NCBI GenBank assembly: GCA_013396525.1
Contig: VWYX01000754.1
Coordinates: 248,001-312,000, forward strand
Reading direction: 5' to 3'
DNA: 64,000 bases
Source of the DNA: Chaetorhynchus papuensis
Taxonomy: Eukaryota; Chordata; Aves; Passeriformes; Rhipiduridae
Part shown: piece after piece, positions 62,883 through 64,000 of the stretch
How positions within the stretch are numbered: position 1 is the stretch's first letter
Layout of the letters: every line of letters starts with the position of its first letter
Translations under genes and position numbers: made by a program
The notes under the pieces: model-generated
The model's database searches: none
What the model was told of the DNA's origin: nothing
The model's input: only the letters and a program-made list of their open reading frames with translations

Positions 62883-64000
62883 AAACACAAGTTGTGGGTG
62901 AAAGTAGAGAACCTTGTTAAAGCAGAATAAATATTTTCACAAGTCGTAATACTACTACTGAGTAGTTTCTCCAGTTAATGTGGCAGCAATGTGGGCAGTT
63001 ATGTCGTCAGAGAAAAGGCAGTGGTAGAAAGGAGGAGTCTACTTATACAGATGACTAAGGTGAATTCCCTCTGGTTTATATAGGTGAGTTAATAAAGTGA
63101 AAACAAAATGCTCTCCCAATGATCTATGAGTTCATGCCCTGCTGCCTTCCAGCAAGGCAAGAGCTCCCTAGTGCCTGAAGCATTTTTTTTTAAATACAGT
63201 ATAGGCTGCATAATCACTGAAGTGTTTGAAAACTTGCCAAACACTAATTTTGTCTGTTTGTGATGGTGGAAACCTGGTGGAGCAGTGAGAATTGCTTCCA
63301 GGGTGTCCTGAGACAAACCTTAATAGCTGAGAATGCAGCTTGATCTGGGCCAGCAATCCTCTGGGCGCAGATTGGTTAAGCCATGCAACCCACGAGCACC
63401 AATTAGAGGAACTGTCAGTGAAGGGTGTGCATGCTTGGAGGTTATTTCAGTTCTTTTTACAGTTTGCAGAAGAATTAACCAAAAAGAAATGGTCTTCTTA
63501 ACAGAATGCAGTGATGACTTGTCTTCACCAGTCAAAATCCAGGACCGGGATCTGAAAAGCCAGAAAACATCCCCAGAAACATGGATATAAAACTATGCAA
63601 GAGGGAGGAGGCATGCAACTCCAGACTCCAACACAGGAGAGCTGACTCTGCTTTTATACTGAGATCAAGGACAAACTGTCTACTGGCTTTGAATCAAACA
63701 CTGGCTCAAAAAGAAGATAATGGGAAAATTTCCTTTTTATTTGACTTTATTTTTTTTTAAGTGTTTTTTATCTTGCTCATTTAAAAGTCTGTGCCTCTGT
63801 TCTAGGAAGGTTTTTTTTCCAGGATCAGAGATGTCTTGCATTCCTCAAGTGCAATTCATTCCTAATAAAACGCTGTATGTTCCATATCAACCATTAATGT
63901 TTCCAGATTGTAAACCTGACAGGTTTAACAGATTTATTCTTGTTTTCTATTAGTGTGAAGCTAAGACTGTGAGGTTAACATTTAGCATGCTGTGGAGACT
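62883..64000. other. non-coding right edge
   Basis: Nothing firmly supported. A plus-strand open frame at 63333-63590 ends in a plausible hydrophilic peptide, and the minus strand over the same bases is also open; neither has convincing splice or start signals. Confidence 0.4.

Noticed and set aside
1..64000. Bacterial genes, operons, CRISPR arrays, tRNA or rRNA genes, endogenous retrovirus
   Set aside because: No regularly spaced repeats, cloverleaf or rRNA core sequence, LTR pair or retroviral motif was seen; sequence character is vertebrate.

Overview
This window looks like ordinary vertebrate chromosomal DNA, most probably from a bird. It is AT-rich and CpG-poor, has no operon-like packing of reading frames, and its recognisable interspersed repeats are almost all CR1 LINE fragments, plus two weak MIR-type SINE remnants. 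I see no Alu, B1 or L1 sequence. The low repeat load and the CR1 3' ends (the ATTCTRTG octamer tail at 45033-45052) fit an avian genome; another sauropsid cannot be excluded from sequence alone.

Layout. 1-2.3 kb holds four short minus-strand segments that could be exons. 6.0-6.9 kb is a minus-strand CR1. 10-20 kb is unique sequence with A/T tracts, a MIR-like remnant (15.0 kb) and homeodomain-site clusters. 21.4-28.7 kb holds several minus-strand exon-like segments and a short CR1 piece (23.9 kb). 28.7-44.2 kb is mainly non-coding, with two old CR1 pieces (35.2 and 39.3 kb), microsatellites and a 27-base perfect palindrome. 44.3-46.9 kb holds a CR1 and a near-perfect 1139-base duplication whose junction is a single N. 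47.4-49.2 kb contains the best exon candidates. 53.4-55.2 kb has another CR1 and a further exon-like pair. 55.2-64 kb is mostly featureless except for the longest open frame in the window (61.8-62.5 kb, plus strand) and a 29-base tandem repeat.

Genes. No protein family was recognised. The number of long open frames is about what AT-rich non-coding DNA of this length would give, so open frames alone prove nothing here. The coding hypothesis I favour is one minus-strand split gene (or two). Exon-like segments at 49.1, 47.5, 27.3, 26.3, 23.0 and 21.4 kb have canonical splice sites and compatible phases, and would join into roughly 330 codons with no stop. The conceptual product is leucine-rich and looks helical. 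The segments were picked by eye, so this remains a hypothesis.

The clearest oddity is the duplication around the N at 45751. It has the form of a contig suffix-prefix overlap that was never merged, so the locus is probably 1140 bases shorter than shown. I found no credible novel system, CRISPR array, viral locus or RNA gene.
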